Positions 54,387-57,748 of a stretch of 57,748 bases of DNA are shown piece by piece. Position 1 is the stretch's first letter, and every line of letters starts with the position of its first letter. Source of the DNA: an uncultured Tissierellia bacterium (GTDB lineage Bacteria > Bacillota > Clostridia > Tissierellales > Tissierellaceae); NCBI GenBank assembly GCA_946402705.1, contig CAMIXG010000009.1:1-57748 (forward strand). The letters run 5' to 3'. Both the position numbers and the translations under genes were made by a program. Under the pieces are notes generated by a model. That model worked only from the letters and a program-made list of their open reading frames with translations, was not told where the DNA came from and ran no database searches.

Positions 54387-55142
54387 CTATTGAACTACAT
54401 CTTTTTTAAATATAACTTCCAACATAAATTTAGGTAATATTAATTGTCTTTTAAGCCTAGAAGGATTTTTTATTAATCTATATAACCATTCAAGTCCTAA
54501 GTCTTGCCATATTTTTGGTGCTCTATTAGTTATACCCGCAAGTATATCCATTACTCCGCCATTTCCTATTATAATTTTAGCATCCATTCTATCTTTATTT
54601 CCATCTATAAATAACTCTTGTTTTGGAAATCCAAGTCCCACAAAAATTATACTGGGTTTAAGCTCATTGATTTCTTCTATTATCTTAAGCTCATCTTCAT
54701 GGTCTTTATCTCCTGATTGCACACCCTTGAAATAACCATTATGAGTTCCTAGCACCTGAATATTTGGATAATCGCTTTCTATATTTTCTTTGGCAGACTT
54801 TGCCACCCCTTCTTTTCCACCTAGTAAATACAGGCTATATCCTTTTTCATTTGCTATTTCAAGCATTTTCATGGACATATCATATCCAGTTACTCTTTCC
54901 TTTAAGGGCTTTTTCTTTATTTTACTTGCATAAATTACACCTATACCATCTGCTGTTACCAAACTACCTTCATCAAGTATTCTCTTTAAGTTCTCGTCTT
55001 CCCTAGCCTTCATTATTATTTCTGGATTTGGAGTATAAATAGTTTCCAACCTATCACCCTCTAAAAATCCTTCTATCTTCTTTACTGCATAATCAAAATC
55101 TATATCATCTACTCTTATTCCAAATATTTTTATAGCTTTCAT
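54387..55142 (-). CDS. WecG/TagA/CpsF family glycosyltransferase
   Basis: A 251-residue transferase of the TagA/WecG group, which adds an N-acetylmannosamine-type sugar to lipid-linked intermediates for teichoic acid or other glycans. Family blocks are TIYTPNPEIIMKAREDENL (about 34-52), LLGGKEGVAKSAKENI, IFVGLGFPKQELFID and IIGNGGVMDILAGITNRAPKIW-type end. The start follows GGTGAGAAA. It is divergent from the plus-strand GT4 gene and probably works in the same surface-glycan pathway. Confidence 0.92.
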   Translation of the reverse strand: MKAIKIFGIRVDDIDFDYAVKKIEGFLEGDRLETIYTPNPEIIMKAREDENLKRILDEGSLVTADGIGVIYASKIKKKPLKERVTGYDMSMKMLEIANEKGYSLYLLGGKEGVAKSAKENIESDYPNIQVLGTHNGYFKGVQSGDKDHEDELKIIEEINELKPSIIFVGLGFPKQELFIDGNKDRMDAKIIIGNGGVMDILAGITNRAPKIWQDLGLEWLYRLIKNPSRLKRQLILPKFMLEVIFKKDVVQ

Positions 55143-55212
55143 TTTCTCACCTTTTCTTGTAAATATCAGCTTTAATTATATCATAATTTTTTTTATTTGT
55201 TATATGATTTAA

Positions 55213-55221
55213 TGTTATAAT
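55213..55221 (+). promoter_or_regulatory. Extended -10 promoter of the glycan operon
   Basis: TG-T-TATAAT (55213-55221) lies 37 bases before the TTG start at 55258. No strong -35. Confidence 0.55.
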
Positions 55222-55257
55222 GATATATAATTGTCTTTGTGATTTGGAGGGGATATT

Positions 55258-56340
55258 TTGAACATTTTATACTTAATTAACTACCTAGGTGGTGGAGGTA
55301 CTGAATCCTACATATACTCTCTAGCTAGTAAATTAAAAGAGAATAATAAAATCTATCTAGTATACAATGAAAAAGCCGATGGCTACGAAAAGTTTAAGAA
55401 TTTAGGTGTTGAGTTAATCCAGTTACCTATGAATAATTTTTATGACTTTAAGGCTGCAAAGGAGCTGAATAATCTTTGTAAAGCCAAAGAAATAGATATA
55501 GTACACACTCATTTTTTAAGAGAAAATTCTATAGCTGTTTTGTCTAAGTTTTTTGGTCATAAGGCTAAACTTATCAATACTAGACACATGCTACTTGTAA
55601 ACTCTGGTATTACCAAATATGTTAATAAGCTTATAACAAAATACGATGACAGTATCATAGCTGTTAGTAAGGCTGTTGAAAACTTATTAATTTCAGAACT
55701 TGGAAGTAGAAAAAATATTAAGCTAATTTATACAGGGATTGATTTAGATAAGTATAAGGGCGAAAATTATAATTTCAGGCAAAAATATGATATTGATGAA
55801 GAAACTTTATTAATTACATCTACTGCTAGATTTTCACCTGAAAAAGGTCATGCTTTTATTATTAATTCACTACCACAGATAATAGAAAAATCACCTAATA
55901 AAAATATTAAGTTTGTATTTATTGGAGATGGTCCTATACTTAATGATATGAAAAGTCTAACAAAAAAGTTAAGTGTATCTGATTATGTAATGTTTTTAGG
56001 TTATCAAGATGATATTAAGTCCATTCTTAATGGCTCTAATATCTATTTACTAGGTTCTGAAACAGAAGCCTTTGGCATCTCTATTTTAGAGGCTATGGCA
56101 TATAGCTTACCAGTTTTATCAACAAATAGTGGTGGTACAAGTGAGATTATTCCAACTAATTCTGATTATGGTATCTTAATTGACTATAATGATGAAACAC
56201 AACTTGTAAATTCTGTATTAAAACTTATAGAAGATGAAAATCTTAGACAATTTTATGGTGATAAGGGTTATAATCTAGTTTTGGATAAGTTTAGCTTAGA
56301 TAAAACTATTGATGAAACTTATAGCCTATATCAAAAGTAA
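55258..56340 (+). CDS. GT4-family glycosyltransferase
   Basis: A 360-residue GT-B enzyme. The N-terminal NILYLINYLGGGGTESYI and the C-terminal nucleotide-sugar site EAFGISILEAMAYSLPVL (E-x7-E) are clear, plus the VFIGDGP block. The sugar donor and acceptor are unknown. The start is a TTG at 55258 behind TTGGAGGGGATAT. It is the first gene of a plus-strand surface-glycan operon. Confidence 0.93.
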   Translation: MNILYLINYLGGGGTESYIYSLASKLKENNKIYLVYNEKADGYEKFKNLGVELIQLPMNNFYDFKAAKELNNLCKAKEIDIVHTHFLRENSIAVLSKFFGHKAKLINTRHMLLVNSGITKYVNKLITKYDDSIIAVSKAVENLLISELGSRKNIKLIYTGIDLDKYKGENYNFRQKYDIDEETLLITSTARFSPEKGHAFIINSLPQIIEKSPNKNIKFVFIGDGPILNDMKSLTKKLSVSDYVMFLGYQDDIKSILNGSNIYLLGSETEAFGISILEAMAYSLPVLSTNSGGTSEIIPTNSDYGILIDYNDETQLVNSVLKLIEDENLRQFYGDKGYNLVLDKFSLDKTIDETYSLYQK

Positions 56341-56359
56341 TTTCTAGAAAGGAGATATT

Positions 56360-56845
56360 ATGATAATAGATAAAGAAGGAAGGCTTTTTGGTAAAATTAG
56401 TATAATTGATATTTTAACACTCTTACTATTTTTACTTATAGGCTTTGTATTTTTCAAACAGCTAGGTGTTATCAATAACAAACCTGCTACTAAGCTTGAT
56501 AATATTGAACTAGTATTTTATCAAGAAGAAGTAAATGATTTTACTGCCAATAGTGTAGAACTTGGGCAACCTAGTAAAGAAACTTTAAAAAATATTAGTT
56601 TTGGCGAGGTTACTCAAATTGATATAGATGAATCTATATCATGGGATAAGGATCCTGATGGAAAACAAGTTCCTGCCTCTCGTGATGGATATAAATCCAT
56701 TTATATAACTACTTCCACTCAAGGTAAAGCTACTGATAATGGAGTTATACTTAGTGGAGAAGAATATTATGTAGGTCAAACAATAGTATTTAAAGTTGGT
56801 AATGCTATGTTCTATGGCGATATTGCTGGCATTAAAGTGAAATAG
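56360..56845 (+). CDS. DUF4330 family protein (copy 1)
   Basis: A 161-residue protein with a cytosolic start (MIIDKEGRLFGKISIIDIL), one membrane helix (about 20-38) and an outside domain with FTANSVELGQP and EYYVGQTIVFKVGN. This is the DUF4330 layout. The family often lies beside O-antigen-ligase-type genes in Clostridia. The function is unknown; an extracellular assembly role is inferred. The start has AAAGGAGATATT before it. It precedes a paralogue by 9 bp. Confidence 0.82.
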   Translation: MIIDKEGRLFGKISIIDILTLLLFLLIGFVFFKQLGVINNKPATKLDNIELVFYQEEVNDFTANSVELGQPSKETLKNISFGEVTQIDIDESISWDKDPDGKQVPASRDGYKSIYITTSTQGKATDNGVILSGEEYYVGQTIVFKVGNAMFYGDIAGIKVK

Positions 56846-56854
56846 GAGGATTTT

Positions 56855-57337
56855 ATGAATAGTAAAAAAAGAAAATTTAATTTTATAGATTTAATAATTA
56901 TTTTAGTATTGGTTTCTGGTCTTGTATTTGGATTTAAAAAATTTAAAAAAGCTGATTTATCTCCAAGTACATCCAACAAATCATCTAAAATTTTAGTATC
57001 TTATTATATAGAAGAAGTACCTAGTTATGCAGCTGATGCTATTGAGATTGGACAACCTACTAGGGAGGAAATTCAAAACTCATCTTTTGGTACTATTGTT
57101 TCAAAAGATGTTCAAGAATCAGTATCTTGGGCAAGGGATAATAATGGTCAATTTTTCAAATCTTCTAGAGATGGTTATAATTCAGTAACTATAACTATGG
57201 AGGCTGATGGAAGCATAGGGGAAAATGGAGTTACAATTGATAAATCAGTATATTATGTAGGTCAAACAATTGGTTTATATGCTGGAAATTCCTATTTAAA
57301 AACAGGTAGAATTTCAGAAGTAAAACCACTTGATTAG
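56855..57337 (+). CDS. DUF4330 family protein (copy 2)
   Basis: A 160-residue paralogue of the preceding gene with one N-terminal helix (FIDLIIILVLVSGLVFGF, about 10-27) and the same outside blocks YAADAIEIGQPTREEIQ and YYVGQTIGLYAGN. Both copies keep a SW(D/A) and a SRDGY(K/N)S segment in the middle. The start follows AGGAGGATTTT. A pair suggests a heteromer or a recent duplication. Confidence 0.82.
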   Translation: MNSKKRKFNFIDLIIILVLVSGLVFGFKKFKKADLSPSTSNKSSKILVSYYIEEVPSYAADAIEIGQPTREEIQNSSFGTIVSKDVQESVSWARDNNGQFFKSSRDGYNSVTITMEADGSIGENGVTIDKSVYYVGQTIGLYAGNSYLKTGRISEVKPLD

Positions 57338-57348
57338 GGTGTGATAAT

Positions 57349-57748
57349 ATGACAAATTTATTAAAAGAAAGTTTTATTATATCTAGTATATGTAGATTTT
57401 TAGTATTTCTATCTACTAGTTTTAAAGAAAGTTTTATTTATAGATTTTTTACCAATTTATCTAATAAATTTAATTACTTATTGATGAATAGTAAATTTTG
57501 GCCATATTTTTTCGCCAAAGATAAAATAGATCTAGCTTGGGAAAATTCAATATTTAATAAGATTTTCAGTTTCATATTTAATATTCCAACTAGGATTTTG
57601 AGATTTATAAATACCAAGGGATATAAGGTTTTACAGCACAGTATAGTTTATAAACTATTGGTGTTCTTTGCCAAACACTTCACAGTGTTTATAGGTCTTG
57701 TACTAGTATTTACAATGATGATACCAGACCATAGATGGTATAATATCT
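57349..57748 (+). CDS. Probable O-antigen ligase/polymerase family membrane protein, N-terminal part
   Basis: A frame that opens at ATG 57349 behind AGGGTGTGATAAT and stays open to the window end (about 133 residues). The start is Phe/Lys-rich (LLKESFIISSICRFLVFLST). It contains WENSIFNKIF and a hydrophobic helix (FIGLVLVFTMMIPDHRWYN). This N-terminal layout matches clostridial O-antigen-ligase-family proteins next to DUF4330 genes. The active region lies beyond the window, so the call rests on context and partial pattern. Confidence 0.55.
   Translation, partial: MTNLLKESFIISSICRFLVFLSTSFKESFIYRFFTNLSNKFNYLLMNSKFWPYFFAKDKIDLAWENSIFNKIFSFIFNIPTRILRFINTKGYKVLQHSIVYKLLVFFAKHFTVFIGLVLVFTMMIPDHRWYNI

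Noticed and set aside
53949..54437. Plus-strand 162-residue ORF
   Set aside because: It lies opposite the yitT-family gene and the end of the tagA-type gene and has no ribosome binding site.
1..57748. Prophage, insertion sequence or CRISPR array
   Set aside because: No transposase, integrase, phage structural gene or regular repeat-spacer array was found in the window.

Overview
The window is strongly AT-rich. It has Firmicutes-type GGAGG ribosome binding sites, many TTG and GTG starts, T-rich intrinsic terminators, a T-box leader, a YtxC-type sporulation protein, SLH-domain surface protein, and HslO, UvrBA and FtsEX genes typical of Clostridia. The best guess is a spore-forming, anaerobic, low-GC clostridium (Tissierellales or a close relative); the species cannot be named from the sequence alone.

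Layout. 1-2272 (minus): the 5' part of hisS, ytxC and a guanidine-modifying-enzyme-like protein. 2387-2761: tRNA-Cys, tRNA-Gly and tRNA-Phe (minus), followed by a duplicated 5' fragment of tRNA-Phe. 2885-5249 (minus): hslO, a SAM methyltransferase, hpt and a small membrane protein. 5387-7921 (plus): a DUF4364 regulator-like protein and an ABC exporter with two MarR-like operators at its promoter. 7959-19618 (mostly minus): folC, valS behind a T-box leader, two tandem MATE exporters, xpt, a nitroreductase (plus), a small metallopeptidase, a class V aminotransferase, a gamma carbonic anhydrase and a PIG-L-fold protein that lacks its metal ligands. 19735-31363: the most interesting part. It holds a secreted zincin, a universal stress protein, a GHL10 glycosidase, a cyclase/MarR pair, trpS with a MotAB pair, and a plus-strand SLH/HID-repeat surface operon. 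31405-44410: tkt, cysK-cysE, proB-proA, an OYE-family reductase, ferritin and the uvrB-uvrA operon with a LexA-like box. 44556-50792: a lipoprotein, the ftsE-ftsX-M23 hydrolase-Ctp protease division set and a folate cyclo-ligase. 50885-57748: a CofE-like ligase, two unknown membrane proteins, a YitT protein and a cell-surface polysaccharide set (TagA/WecG, GT4, two DUF4330 proteins and a probable O-antigen ligase cut by the window end).

Main finding. Three Fur-box-like palindromes lie within 6.4 kb (20795-20809, 21591-21611 and 27137-27151). They sit at the promoters of a secreted HEIGH metallopeptidase, of an intergenic transcript of about 200 nt with no ORF that ends in an intrinsic terminator (a candidate iron-responsive small RNA), and of an operon encoding an SLH-anchored protein and a 958-residue secreted protein with HID-like (hemoglobin-interacting domain) repeats. 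The box before the surface operon is a perfect 7-1-7 palindrome just after a good -35/-10 pair. Together these suggest an iron-responsive surface system, perhaps for heme or hemoglobin capture, with a possible protease and regulatory RNA arm. The binding sites and RNA are inferences from sequence pattern only.

Housekeeping groups are coherent: valS under tRNA-Val-sensing T-box control; uvrBA under probable SOS control; ftsEX with its likely M23 effector and a Ctp protease; cysK/cysE and proB/proA as biosynthetic pairs; and the distal polysaccharide genes as one plus-strand operon.
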